Source: Mobiluncus massiliensis (GTDB taxonomy: Bacteria > Actinomycetota > Actinomycetes > Actinomycetales > Actinomycetaceae). From it: a stretch of 64,000 bases of DNA. The stretch lies in NCBI RefSeq assembly GCF_949769255.1, contig NZ_OX458329.1, forward strand, positions 558,001 to 622,000, read 5' to 3'. The notes under the pieces are model-generated. The model had not been told where the DNA came from and made no database searches. It saw nothing but the letters and a program-made list of their open reading frames with translations. Below, in pieces: positions 34,048 to 43,017 of this stretch. The stretch's first letter is position 1; every line of letters starts with the position of its first letter. The translations under genes were made by a program, and so were the position numbers.

Positions 34048-35754
34048 GTGAACGCAACCAGGAATCTGACTTCCCTCGGGGTGCGAGGACTGCGGTTTAT
34101 TGTAGGTTTTTCTGCTTTGGTGTTGGCGCTGGCCTTCGGGGGAGTGGTCTGGCCCAGCACGGCCGCAACCCAAAATCCTGACTTTGGTGAATGGTCTGAT
34201 GTTGTGGCGGTAATGCAGCAAAAGCTGAACGCGGTTCCCGAAGCTAGCGACCCGAGCGCGGTCCAGACTCTGATTCGGCAAGCCTACTATGAGAACTACC
34301 AGACGAGCGGTCTGGAGGACCAGGTCAAACACACTTTGGGGCGTGACGTTGACGATAAGTTCGTCACCGAACTATTGAACTTACGCAATCTCAGCCGTGA
34401 TGGTGCGAGCCCGGAGGCACTTCGGGAAGCTAGTGACCAAGTCATGACTATGCTTACGGAAACGGTAACTCAGCTGGTCAAAGCCCCGAAGGTGGCGGAT
34501 CAATGGAGCAGGGTTGCTGACACGATTGCGCAAAACATTACCGAGGCGCAAAGCGCTTACGTCAAGGGGCAGGCCGACCGGGCATTCACCCTGGCTACCG
34601 AAGCGTATCTGGGGCATTACGAAGCCGACGGGTTTGAAAATAACACCATTGTGCACAAAGGCTTCAGCCGGGTAACCGAAATTGAGGGTATGTTCAGCGA
34701 CTTGCGCCAGGGCTACAAAGACGGTCGCGACCAGGCTCAACAGGAGAAACTCGGCAAGGACCTGATTGCAAAGCTCGTTGAGGACGCACAATTCCTGGAC
34801 TCGAAAACGCAGGACACGGGACCGCTGGGGATTTCCGGTTTCTTTGCTGCGTTGCTGATTCTGTTGCGTGAAGGTGCGGAGGCGCTGCTGGTGGTAGCGG
34901 CTCTGGTGACTTACGCGTTGAAAGCGGGACGGCGCGACCAGCTGCGGGGAATCTTGGTGGGCGTGGTTATCGCCGTGGTCATTTCCATCGGTCTGGCTAT
35001 TCTGTTTGGCCAGCTCAGCGCCAGCGTGCAGAGCGGAATGGGGCAAGAACTACTGGAGGGGATCACCGGTCTGGCGGCCGCCCTGATGTTGATTTATGTG
35101 TCCAACTGGATTCTCAGCAAGTCCAGTGGCAAGCGTTGGGAAGAATACATTAAGGCCACCGCGGGCGAAAAAACCGCCTCGGGAGGCGTTTTCGCTCTAG
35201 CATTTGTGTCCTTCCTCACCGTGGCCAGGGAGGGCGCCGAAACAATCCTGTTCTTTTATCCGATTGTCGCCGGGGCGAAAATCCACAGCGATTATTGGTT
35301 TATCGTTGCGGGTGGCGTGACGGCAGCGGTTATCCTGGCGATTCTATTTGTGCTGGTCTGGCAGTTCGGGGTGCGCCTGCCGCTCAAGCCGTTCTTTAAG
35401 TGGACTTCGATATTACTGGCGTTCCTGGCGGTTGCCATCGTGGGCGGAGCGATTAAAGAGCTGCAAGAGGCTGCTTTGGTCGGGGCGCATGTGGTGCCCT
35501 CCGTTCCTACCGTGGTGTTCTTGGGAATCTATCCCACCGCAGAAACCCTCGGTGCCCAGATTCTTACCGCCGCAGTTTTGGTCGGTCTGGCTCTGCTGCA
35601 ACGTCGCCGGGCCAAAGCAGACCAGCCGGAGGCGGACGGCTCCGCGACTCGTCCCGACACCTCTATCTCGGAAAGTAATGATAAAGCTCCCGAAGAACAC
35701 TCTTCGAGGGAAGACACACAAGACGCTGTCGAAGCGTACAGCGGAAAGGAATAA
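34048..35754 (+). CDS. FTR1-family iron permease with exported N-terminal domain
   Basis: 568 residues from GTG. Signal/helix at about 16-40, then a periplasmic-type helical domain to about 265 (repeated FxxxLxxxYxGHYEADGFE-like segments, as in bacterial FTR1 fused to EfeO-like regions). The seven-helix permease follows, with both REGAE motifs (LLREGAEALLV near 273 and AREGAETILFF near 393) that carry iron. The C-terminus is a polar tail. FTR1 proteins import ferric iron, usually after oxidation of ferrous iron. It is the first gene of the large iron unit. Confidence 0.95.
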   Translation: MNATRNLTSLGVRGLRFIVGFSALVLALAFGGVVWPSTAATQNPDFGEWSDVVAVMQQKLNAVPEASDPSAVQTLIRQAYYENYQTSGLEDQVKHTLGRDVDDKFVTELLNLRNLSRDGASPEALREASDQVMTMLTETVTQLVKAPKVADQWSRVADTIAQNITEAQSAYVKGQADRAFTLATEAYLGHYEADGFENNTIVHKGFSRVTEIEGMFSDLRQGYKDGRDQAQQEKLGKDLIAKLVEDAQFLDSKTQDTGPLGISGFFAALLILLREGAEALLVVAALVTYALKAGRRDQLRGILVGVVIAVVISIGLAILFGQLSASVQSGMGQELLEGITGLAAALMLIYVSNWILSKSSGKRWEEYIKATAGEKTASGGVFALAFVSFLTVAREGAETILFFYPIVAGAKIHSDYWFIVAGGVTAAVILAILFVLVWQFGVRLPLKPFFKWTSILLAFLAVAIVGGAIKELQEAALVGAHVVPSVPTVVFLGIYPTAETLGAQILTAAVLVGLALLQRRRAKADQPEADGSATRPDTSISESNDKAPEEHSSREDTQDAVEAYSGKE

Positions 35755-35756
35755 TA

Positions 35757-36398
35757 ATGAATAAAAAGCTACTGGCTCTGGCAGCCGTCCTGGCGTTGGG
35801 CACGAGCCTCAGCGGTTGTGGCGAAAACCCGGACAACCAGGCGAAGCCGCAGGATACCAAGCCGGCGACCGAGCAGGAACAGCCGGAAACTCCCAGCGAT
35901 CCCAACGTTGTGGGTATCAATGAACTTCCGGTCGGGGATTCCGGCGAACAATCCAACGGACCGCTGAACGTAAACGTCGTATACTTCCAGGCTGTCGATA
36001 TGGAGCACGGCTCGATGAAGATGCCTCCAGCCTCCGAATCCGATATGCACTTTGAGATTGACGTTTCCACCAATGAAAAGGCCGAAGAATTCGGGTACCC
36101 GGCTGATTCATACCTGCCCTACCTGGACGACTTGAAGGCAGTGGTCAAAGATCAAAAGACCGGTGAGGAAACGGATCTGGGCACTATGATGCCGATGATT
36201 GCCGTCGACGGTCCCCACTACGGCAACAACATCAAGCTCAAGCCCGGTCTGTACGATGTGACCATCACCATCCCCTCTCCGGAGGACAAGTTCATGCTGC
36301 ACACGGGTAAGGATTCCTCCGCAGTCAAGGGACGTTTCTGGAAAGAACCGCTGAAGTTCGAGTTCAAGAACTGGCAGTGGGACGGGCAGATTCTCTAA
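35757..36398 (+). CDS. P19/Tp34-family iron-binding lipoprotein
   Basis: 213 residues. Lipobox LSGC with Cys21 is followed by an Asp/Pro/Gln-rich spacer, then the beta-sandwich P19 (Tp34) domain. Ligand-rich motifs include VDMEHGSMKMPP, SDMHFEID and DGPHYGNN; in P19 homologues such Met, His and Glu bind iron and copper. The sandwiched VYFQAVDME and TTITIPSP-like strands fit the family. It sits 2 bases after FTR1, as in the Campylobacter P19 locus, and should collect iron outside the membrane. Confidence 0.94.
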   Translation: MNKKLLALAAVLALGTSLSGCGENPDNQAKPQDTKPATEQEQPETPSDPNVVGINELPVGDSGEQSNGPLNVNVVYFQAVDMEHGSMKMPPASESDMHFEIDVSTNEKAEEFGYPADSYLPYLDDLKAVVKDQKTGEETDLGTMMPMIAVDGPHYGNNIKLKPGLYDVTITIPSPEDKFMLHTGKDSSAVKGRFWKEPLKFEFKNWQWDGQIL

Positions 36399-36408
36399 GT
36401 AGATTTCA

Positions 36409-37683
36409 TTGCTCAAGTTATTTGTTGTCGCCCTCCGCTATGGGCTGCCGCTGTTCGTGCCGCTGGCAATCTTGCTGGCAACACGACCGCACACCCCGAT
36501 GGAACGCCGAGTTGTCGCTCGGATTACCACCGTGGTGTTGGTGGTGGCAGCCCTAGCGGCGGCGACGCTGGCATGGTTTCGACTGAATACGAACCTGATA
36601 GATGTTCCCACCATGAACTTCTATCTGGTTCCAGTCATGCTGATTTGTTCCCTGGGTTTCCTGGGGATTTCCTGGTGGTTTGGCTCCGCCGACCTCTATG
36701 ACATTAAACAGAGTGCTAAACATCGGGCACTGCTGGTTGTCTCGCTGTTGACTGCCGTCAGCATCATCATCAATTTCGGCTTTGAGTACGCATTTTCGAC
36801 CGATGAAATTGTGCTGATGGGGTCCTCCCCGTTAGAAACGGAATCGCTGGCGCGTTTTGCCGGTTTTGCGTTCGGGACGTTGCTGGTGGTCATCGCCGGA
36901 TGGGCCTACGTGCGTGCCACCAGGCTGGTTCCCGCGATGGTGCGTTTAGCAATTACTACTGCGGTATTTTTGGTAGTCATCGGTCCGCGCTCTATCCTGC
37001 TGTATCAGCAGCTCGCCGCACGTGGTTTCCTGCCGCGGTCGCGAACCATTTTTGAACTCGTGTTGTGGATTCAAAATGCCAACACGGTCATACTGTTGAC
37101 CTTGGTGGTGCTGACCGCCGTTCCCGGCATCATCGCCATTTGGTACGGTTCTAAACCCGTCAACGTTTCCGGCCCGGAAGCGCGTTTAGTGAAAGCGGAT
37201 CGGATTACCCGCCGTCACTTTTTGGAGCTGGCTTTGGGTGGCACGGTTGTATTCGTTACGGCCTTGACCATTGGCAAGCGCGTGGCGGAGGCCGTTCCGG
37301 AGTTATCCCCGATAGAGCCTTCCACGGTGAAAGGCAATGTGGTTTCGGTGAGCCGGGAGCTGGTGTCTGATGGACACCTGCATCGGTTCGCCTACGTGAC
37401 CGAGGACGGGACACAAGTCCGTTTCATCGTCATTCAAAAGAACGCGGTGGCTTACGGTTGCGGGCTCGACGCGTGTGAGATTTGTGGGGAATCCGGTTAT
37501 TACGAGGACGGCGGGAAAGTCATTTGCCGGCGCTGCGGGGTCATGATGAACATTCAAACTATTGGTTTCCCCGGTGGCTGTAACCCCATTCCGATTAAGT
37601 ATGAAGTTGGCCCGAAAGAATTACGGTTTTTTGCTGACGAGCTGAGTGGGCACGCCAAAATCTTTAAAACCAAAATAATCTAA
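36409..37683 (+). CDS. DUF2318 Cys-rich membrane protein
   Basis: 424 residues, TTG start. Six to eight transmembrane helices fill the first 240 residues. A signal-like RRHFLELALGG helix near 271 leads to an extracytoplasmic DUF2318 domain with six cysteines: Cys351, 356 and 359 (CGLDACEICG), 373 and 376 (CRRCG), and 391 (GGC). The domain probably holds an Fe-S cluster or metal and passes electrons or iron. It is a fixed partner of FTR1 and P19 in related loci. The weak RBS and TTG start imply low output compared with P19. Confidence 0.9.
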   Translation: MLKLFVVALRYGLPLFVPLAILLATRPHTPMERRVVARITTVVLVVAALAAATLAWFRLNTNLIDVPTMNFYLVPVMLICSLGFLGISWWFGSADLYDIKQSAKHRALLVVSLLTAVSIIINFGFEYAFSTDEIVLMGSSPLETESLARFAGFAFGTLLVVIAGWAYVRATRLVPAMVRLAITTAVFLVVIGPRSILLYQQLAARGFLPRSRTIFELVLWIQNANTVILLTLVVLTAVPGIIAIWYGSKPVNVSGPEARLVKADRITRRHFLELALGGTVVFVTALTIGKRVAEAVPELSPIEPSTVKGNVVSVSRELVSDGHLHRFAYVTEDGTQVRFIVIQKNAVAYGCGLDACEICGESGYYEDGGKVICRRCGVMMNIQTIGFPGGCNPIPIKYEVGPKELRFFADELSGHAKIFKTKII

Positions 37684-37704
37684 GGCTCTAAGGTATAAGT
37701 TTCC

Positions 37705-39006
37705 ATGTTCTTTTTCAGGATGATTTTCAAGGCGTTGCGCCGGCAGGTCGGCAAGCGCCTCATGATTGCGGTAACGATTTTCTTAGGGGCGGGGCTCACG
37801 ACTTCCATGCTCGCGGTCATGCTGGACGTGGGGGACAAAATCAAGCAGGAACTTGGCTCTTACGGTGCCAATATCCAAGTGCTACCGCAAGGAAAATCCG
37901 TAGTTTCCCAACTCTATGACTTCGAGGATACGGATAGCTCGGCGAATTCCCAGTCAGGGGCGTTGCAGGAATCCGAGCTGGCGAAACTCAAAACCATTTT
38001 TTGGGCCTACAACATCGAAAACTTCGCTCCGTTCCTGGAAACCAAGGCCGATTTATCAGGCCAAGACGTTGACGTAATGGGAACTTGGTTCCGCAAAAAG
38101 CTGTCCATCCCCACGGGAGAAAAAGTCGATACCGGCATGGCAGATATGCGCGACTGGTGGGAAATTCAAGGCAACTGGCCAAAGGCTTCCGACGAAGTCA
38201 TGGTCGGAACGAAACTGGCCCAGCAAAATGGTTGGCACCTGGGGGACTCTCTCACCTTGAAACCCCCGCCCGGAATAGCTGGCTCCGCACCCAGTCCAAC
38301 TTTGACTATCAGCGGCATTCTTACCTCCGGTTCCAATGAAGACCGGCAACTATTTGCGGACTTGAGCGTAGCTCAGAGCCTCTCGGGCCGTCCGGGCCAG
38401 GTCGATCGGGTCGAGGTGCGGGCCATCACCACGCCGGAAAATGATTTGTCCCGCCGCGCTGCTCGCGATCCCAGCTCACTGTCGCTGGAGGACTGGGAGA
38501 CCTGGTACTGCACTGCTTACACGTCCTCAATCGCCTATCAGATTGAGGAAGTCATGAGCAACGCCGTGGCTACTCCCGTTCACCAAATCGCTGACAGTGA
38601 GGGCACGATTCTGGAAAAAACCCAGCTCATTATGACTTTAGTGGCGATTTTAGCCATGGCGGGGTCCGCTCTGGGTATCGCTAACTTGGTGACCGCTTCG
38701 GTGATGGAACGTTCCGCCGAGATCGGATTGATGAAAGCCTTGGGGGCGCGCAATCTGTTTGTGGTGCTGATGATTCTGACGGAAACCTTCATCGTGAGCC
38801 TGGTCGGGGCTGCGTTCGGGTGTCTGGGCGGCATCGGTCTGGCCCAACTGGTCGGCCACCTGGTATTTGGGGTCAGTATCAATATCCGCCCGGTGGTCTT
38901 CCCCCTGATGGCGGTCATCGTAGGGCTGACGGTGTTGCTGGGATGTCTACCTTCAATCCGGGCGTTGGTGACTTTGCAGCCGGCACGAGTCCTGCACAGA
39001 AAGTAG
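37705..39006 (+). CDS. FtsX-like ABC permease A of the FTR1 unit
   Basis: 433 residues. It has an N-terminal helix (MIAVTIFLGAGLTTSMLAVML), a large extracytoplasmic domain with LGSYGANIQVLPQG at its start, and three C-terminal FtsX helices with the MERSAEIGLMKALGARN segment. It lies 21 bases after the DUF2318 gene and 6 bases before a sister permease; the two should form a heterodimer driven by the ATPase downstream. Confidence 0.93.
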   Translation: MFFFRMIFKALRRQVGKRLMIAVTIFLGAGLTTSMLAVMLDVGDKIKQELGSYGANIQVLPQGKSVVSQLYDFEDTDSSANSQSGALQESELAKLKTIFWAYNIENFAPFLETKADLSGQDVDVMGTWFRKKLSIPTGEKVDTGMADMRDWWEIQGNWPKASDEVMVGTKLAQQNGWHLGDSLTLKPPPGIAGSAPSPTLTISGILTSGSNEDRQLFADLSVAQSLSGRPGQVDRVEVRAITTPENDLSRRAARDPSSLSLEDWETWYCTAYTSSIAYQIEEVMSNAVATPVHQIADSEGTILEKTQLIMTLVAILAMAGSALGIANLVTASVMERSAEIGLMKALGARNLFVVLMILTETFIVSLVGAAFGCLGGIGLAQLVGHLVFGVSINIRPVVFPLMAVIVGLTVLLGCLPSIRALVTLQPARVLHRK

Positions 39007-39012
39007 GCGGCA

Positions 39013-40176
39013 ATGAACTCACACAAACGCATGTTCGTGCGCATCATCTGGAAAGCCTTTGCGCACCGCTTCTCCCGGGTCCTGATTGCTTCCCTAGCAA
39101 TCGCGATGGGCGCCTCCACCCTCTCCGGGTTGGGGCTGGTGGCGGTGACGGTTCCCGACTATATCGCGAAGGAACTGCGCTCTTTTGGGGCAAACCTGGT
39201 GGTACTGCCCCAAGGTTCCAACGTAATTACTCCGGAAACGGTGTCTGCCATAGACCGGCAGTGCGGCGAGAGCCTGTTGGGTCGGGCCGGATACAGCTAC
39301 GGTAACCTGCTCTATGGGCAACAGCCCGTTCCCCTCATGGTGACGAAATTTGCCGACGCTCGGTCAGTCCGACCCTACTGGTCAATAGAGGGGAAAGTGC
39401 CGCAGGGCAGCGAACAGATCCTGTTAGGCGTGAACCTCGCAGAAAAATTCCGTCTGCACGTCGGTGACCTGGTTGGCCTGAAAGTGGCGCAACTGCGGGA
39501 AAACAATGATGAGGAGAACTCCGGAGACGTTAACCATTCCGGCAAACAGTTGGAAATATCCGGGCTGCTGCGCACCGGCGGTCCCGAGGACGATCTGGCG
39601 GTGTTGAGCCCAGACAGTTACACCGCTATGGGTGGGGTTGCCGACCACTACAGTTTGGTGGAATATTCCCTGAAAGGTGATACTGCCCAACTCAGCGCCT
39701 TAGCGAAAACTGTCGAAAAAAAGGTCGACGGGATCGACGCTGAAGTTGTGCGCCGGACTACGCAAAATGAGACGCGCATCGCCCATACTCTCAGCAACCT
39801 AATTTGGGTGGTTAGTATTATTATTTCCGCCCTAATGTTGATTGCGGTATCCGCGACACTGAGTTCGATTGTTTCGGAACGCGCCCGCGAGATTGGATTG
39901 AAAAAGGCCTTAGGGGCTTTGAGTAAGGACGTGTTCACGGAGCTGATCGGGGAATCGATACTGTTAGGGCTGTTCGGAGGCTTCTTAGGAGTGCTGCTGG
40001 GAATTGGGCTGGCAGATTACATATTGCAAAAAGTTTTCCTGGCACGAGTAGAAATCAACTGGATAATTATAGTCCTCACAATTGTGTTTTCGGTAGCGGT
40101 AGCGGTTATCGGTTCTCTGTGGCCGGCTAAACGTATTGCCCGAATCAATCCAATAAACGTTCTTGGTGGAGAGTGA
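39013..40176 (+). CDS. FtsX-like ABC permease B of the FTR1 unit
   Basis: 387 residues. N-terminal helix (VLIASLAIAMGASTLSGLGL) followed by LRSFGANLVVLPQGSNVI and an extracytoplasmic domain, then three FtsX helices with the SERAREIGLKKALGAL segment. It is paralogous to permease A and shorter. A corresponding pair is present in Campylobacter-like P19 loci, where the transporter is required for iron use but its cargo is not established. Confidence 0.93.
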   Translation: MNSHKRMFVRIIWKAFAHRFSRVLIASLAIAMGASTLSGLGLVAVTVPDYIAKELRSFGANLVVLPQGSNVITPETVSAIDRQCGESLLGRAGYSYGNLLYGQQPVPLMVTKFADARSVRPYWSIEGKVPQGSEQILLGVNLAEKFRLHVGDLVGLKVAQLRENNDEENSGDVNHSGKQLEISGLLRTGGPEDDLAVLSPDSYTAMGGVADHYSLVEYSLKGDTAQLSALAKTVEKKVDGIDAEVVRRTTQNETRIAHTLSNLIWVVSIIISALMLIAVSATLSSIVSERAREIGLKKALGALSKDVFTELIGESILLGLFGGFLGVLLGIGLADYILQKVFLARVEINWIIIVLTIVFSVAVAVIGSLWPAKRIARINPINVLGGE

Positions 40177-40183
40177 GAATGCT

Positions 40184-40924
40184 ATGGCAGATAATAATGA
40201 TGAACAATTGATTTATCGAGTCGAGAATGTGTCTCGAAAATACGGCGAGTTGGCGGCGCTGGATAATGTCAGCCTGGACGTGACCCGAGGCGAGTGGCTC
40301 TCGGTAGTGGGACCTTCCGGTTCGGGCAAGTCGACCTTGATGAACATTTTGGGCTGCCTGGATTCTCCCACCGAAGGACTGGTTTACCTGGAGGGGGAGC
40401 GTCTGGACAAGATGGGTGAACTGGAATTGGCTGCGGTGCGCCGCCGCAAGATTGGCCTCATCTTTCAACAGTTCCACCTGGTCAAGCACCTTTCCGCGGT
40501 GGAAAACGTGATGATGGCCCAGTACTACCATTCCCTCCCTGATGAAGCCGAGGCAATGGAGGCCCTGGACCGCGTGGGCATGTCCGCTCGCGCGACCCAC
40601 CTCCCTCATGAACTATCCGGAGGGGAGCAGCAGCGCGTGTGCGTGGCTCGTGCCCTCATCAACCACCCTTCCGTCATCCTGGCAGACGAACCGACCGGAA
40701 ACTTGGACGAGGCAAACGAAAACATCGTTATTGACTTCTTTTCACAGCTACACCGGGAGGGCACCACCCTGTTGGTCGTCACCCATGATGCCAATGTCGC
40801 TCGGCAAGGGCAGCGCCAAATCATCTTGGAACACGGAAAAATCGTCAGCGAAGTAAAAAATCAGCCGCAAACTTCCGCGGCAGGCGCGCCGGAAACATCG
40901 GAAACAGGAGGGAAAGATGCGTAA
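40184..40924 (+). CDS. LolD/MacB-like ABC ATPase of the FTR1 unit
   Basis: About 246 residues from the ATG with GGAGAG upstream; a TTG at 40163 could add seven residues. Walker A GPSGSGKST, Q-loop LIFQQFHL, signature LSGGEQQR, Walker B VILADEPTGNLDE and H-loop VTHD are complete. A Ser/Glu-rich tail ends the protein. It overlaps the next gene by 8 bases, so coupling with the FMN-binding lipoprotein is likely. Confidence 0.95.
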   Translation: MADNNDEQLIYRVENVSRKYGELAALDNVSLDVTRGEWLSVVGPSGSGKSTLMNILGCLDSPTEGLVYLEGERLDKMGELELAAVRRRKIGLIFQQFHLVKHLSAVENVMMAQYYHSLPDEAEAMEALDRVGMSARATHLPHELSGGEQQRVCVARALINHPSVILADEPTGNLDEANENIVIDFFSQLHREGTTLLVVTHDANVARQGQRQIILEHGKIVSEVKNQPQTSAAGAPETSETGGKDA

Positions 40925-41345
40925 AACGACCGCGGGGGCATTGCTCGCTATCGGCATGGTCGCCCTGAGTGGCTGTGCGACTTACCCGGCGGCCTCAACG
41001 TTGCCCGATGGGCAATATGCGGGCAGCTCGCAGCCCGAAACGGATGGCACGGTCGGCAAAGTCCGGTTCACGATTAAGGGCGGTCAGGTGGTTGATGCCG
41101 AGTTCCGTCTCTACGACAAAGACGGGACGGTACATGACGAAAATTACGGCAAGACCGCCAGCGGCACGGTAGACACGGAGTTTTACCAGCGCGCCCAAGA
41201 CGCCATCAGCGCCGAACAGCGCTATGTACAGCAGTTCCAGAAAACCGGGGACCAAAATCAGGTCGATAGGGTGGCCGGGGCATCCTTGTCACACCGGTTG
41301 TTCCTCGACGCGGTGCAGGCGGCTATGGACACCGCACAAAAGTAG
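40917..41345 (+). CDS. FMN-binding lipoprotein
   Basis: 142 residues. Lipobox LSGC (Cys20) and a single FMN-binding domain of the NqrC/RnfG C-terminal type: DGQYAGSSQPETDGTVGKVR, the GQVVDAEFRLYDKDGT strand and VDRVAGASLSHRLFLDAVQAA. Ser123 in GAS aligns with the Thr or Ser that ApbE joins to FMN by a phosphoester. It is therefore a probable flavinylated extracytoplasmic electron carrier. It overlaps the ABC ATPase by 8 bases and precedes apbE by 5 bases. Confidence 0.9.
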   Translation: MRKTTAGALLAIGMVALSGCATYPAASTLPDGQYAGSSQPETDGTVGKVRFTIKGGQVVDAEFRLYDKDGTVHDENYGKTASGTVDTEFYQRAQDAISAEQRYVQQFQKTGDQNQVDRVAGASLSHRLFLDAVQAAMDTAQK

Positions 41346-41350
41346 GCGTT

Positions 41351-42247
41351 GTGCACCTCGCGCAGACTTTGCACGGAGAAACTACGATTACTTTTGCCGC
41401 GATGGGAACGCTGGTGACGGTCTCGTGGCACAGCGCTCCCCAGGTTGCCGAGGTCCTGCGGGCGAGTCTGCCGCAAAGGGTGGCGCAGCTGGAGGACGAC
41501 TTGTCGCGGTTCCGGGCGGATTCACCCGTGAGCCGCTTGAACACCGAGTGGATTAATGTTGGACCGCACTGTGCCGCGGTGTTTCGGGCTGCTCAGGATT
41601 GGTCGCAGCGTACCGGTGGGTTCTTTAAACTGTTCCCGTGCTTGGGATTGGGCGCCGAAACGCTGCAACTGCGGGGCGAGCAGGCTCGTCTCACTGATGG
41701 AGCGGGGGCGGGGGGCCTAGATTTAGGAGGTATCGCGAAAGGTTACGCGGCCGCGCACCTAGCTTCCCTCATTGCACAATCGGGGGGCAGTGCCATCTTG
41801 GTTTCTTTCGGGGGTTCGTCAATTGTGGCACCGGACCGCCGGGCCACCATTAGAGTGCAATCTCCCTGGACAGGCTCGGAATTCCTGGGAAACCTGCAGA
41901 TAGAAAACGAGGCTCTCTCCTTTTCCGCGCTACCGCAAACGGATATTGTCCCCAGTCTGGTGCGCAGCCATATTCGCGGTCTGGACGGGCAGCTCGCGTT
42001 TACCGATATTTGCGCGGCGCTCGTGGTGGGACCTGACGCGATGGATTGCGAGGCCCTCTCTACCGCGCTGATTGCGGGAGGCACCCCCCTGCTGCATGAA
42101 CTGACTCAAAAGGGCGTTTTGGGCGCGGCGTATCGCGCCCTCGCCATGACTTCCAACGGGAGGGTATTTTCCGACCCCGCGCTACAGTTGAGTATTACGT
42201 CAGATTTACCCGAACCTTTGCCGCTGAGCCGCGCGCCAGGGGACTGA
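41351..42247 (+). CDS. apbE: FAD:protein FMN transferase ApbE
   Basis: 298 residues from GTG. It shows the ApbE pattern: AAMGTLVTVSW, GGLDLGGIAKGYAAAHLAS for nucleotide binding, the VSFGGSS loop, and MDCEALSTALI near the end (where the catalytic Asp and Thr are found). It attaches FMN from FAD to the neighbouring lipoprotein. No clear signal peptide is seen, so in this gene either the substrate is modified in the cytoplasm before export, or an export route is unclear. It closes the iron unit. Confidence 0.9.
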   Translation: MHLAQTLHGETTITFAAMGTLVTVSWHSAPQVAEVLRASLPQRVAQLEDDLSRFRADSPVSRLNTEWINVGPHCAAVFRAAQDWSQRTGGFFKLFPCLGLGAETLQLRGEQARLTDGAGAGGLDLGGIAKGYAAAHLASLIAQSGGSAILVSFGGSSIVAPDRRATIRVQSPWTGSEFLGNLQIENEALSFSALPQTDIVPSLVRSHIRGLDGQLAFTDICAALVVGPDAMDCEALSTALIAGGTPLLHELTQKGVLGAAYRALAMTSNGRVFSDPALQLSITSDLPEPLPLSRAPGD

Positions 42248-42381
42248 GAGCGCTATGGGATGGTCGCGGCCCACCGGCTTTTGCCCGGTCGGTAGCCAAA
42301 CCAAAGCACGGAACAGAGCCTACAATTTACCTAAGCGCTCCCGAGGGTGAGCGTGAAACCCAGGAGACGGACTGAACGTTA

Positions 42382-43017
42382 ATGTGTGACTGTGCAGGAA
42401 ACCTCGCGGCCGTGCCGGATGCGGCGGTGATTTTGGCAGGCGGGACCGCCAAGCGTTTGGGCGGGGTGTCCAAACCCGATTATCGGGTGGGAGGCACCAG
42501 GCTCATTGACTGGGTTTTTGCCGAAATCGAGCGCACTAGGTGCTCCGGTCGCGTGGTCGTGGTTGCTCCCGCTCGCCTGTCGGTTCCCTCCGGGGTAGTG
42601 CTGACGTTGGAAGATCCCCCTTTGGGCGGACCGCTGGCGGGCCTCAATGCCGGGGTGTCTCAGTTGGGGGACCTGCCGGATTCCGCGGTCGTGGCGGTGA
42701 TGCCTTGTGATGCCCCACTGACCCCAAGATTGTGGGGGAACCTCTGCGCGCAGTTAGAGGGCTGTGCCGGGGCGGCGCCGCTGGCGGACGATGGGGAAAC
42801 GCGACTTCAGTACCTGCATGGTTGCTACCGGCTGGGTGCCTTGCGGGGACTGCCCCAAGTTCGGAACCGGTCAATCCGCAGCGGTTTTTCCCGCCTGGAG
42901 GTGGCCGCGGTAGCGGACCCGCAACATTATTGCATGGACGTCGACTCGCCCGAAGATGCGCGCAAACTGGCGGCGCGCCTAGAAATCCCCCCCGATGTTG
43001 AGCGGTGCGCCCGCTAG
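42382..43017 (+). CDS. mobA: Molybdenum cofactor guanylyltransferase-like nucleotidyltransferase
   Basis: 211 residues. The N-terminal nucleotide-binding loop is AAVILAGGTAKRLGGVSKPDYRV, then GGPLAGLNAG and MPCDAPL (metal-binding Asp). MobA adds GMP to molybdopterin to give the guanine dinucleotide cofactor for bacterial nitrate reductase/DMSO-type enzymes. Many moco genes are at 53-63.8 kb, though not adjacent. The RBS CAGGAG lies 16 bases before the ATG; a GTG at 42412 is an alternative start. Confidence 0.85.
   Translation: MCDCAGNLAAVPDAAVILAGGTAKRLGGVSKPDYRVGGTRLIDWVFAEIERTRCSGRVVVVAPARLSVPSGVVLTLEDPPLGGPLAGLNAGVSQLGDLPDSAVVAVMPCDAPLTPRLWGNLCAQLEGCAGAAPLADDGETRLQYLHGCYRLGALRGLPQVRNRSIRSGFSRLEVAAVADPQHYCMDVDSPEDARKLAARLEIPPDVERCAR

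Noticed and set aside
42248-42381. Moco riboswitch upstream of mobA
   Set aside because: A short hairpin is present but the conserved Moco-RNA elements are not recognisable by eye.
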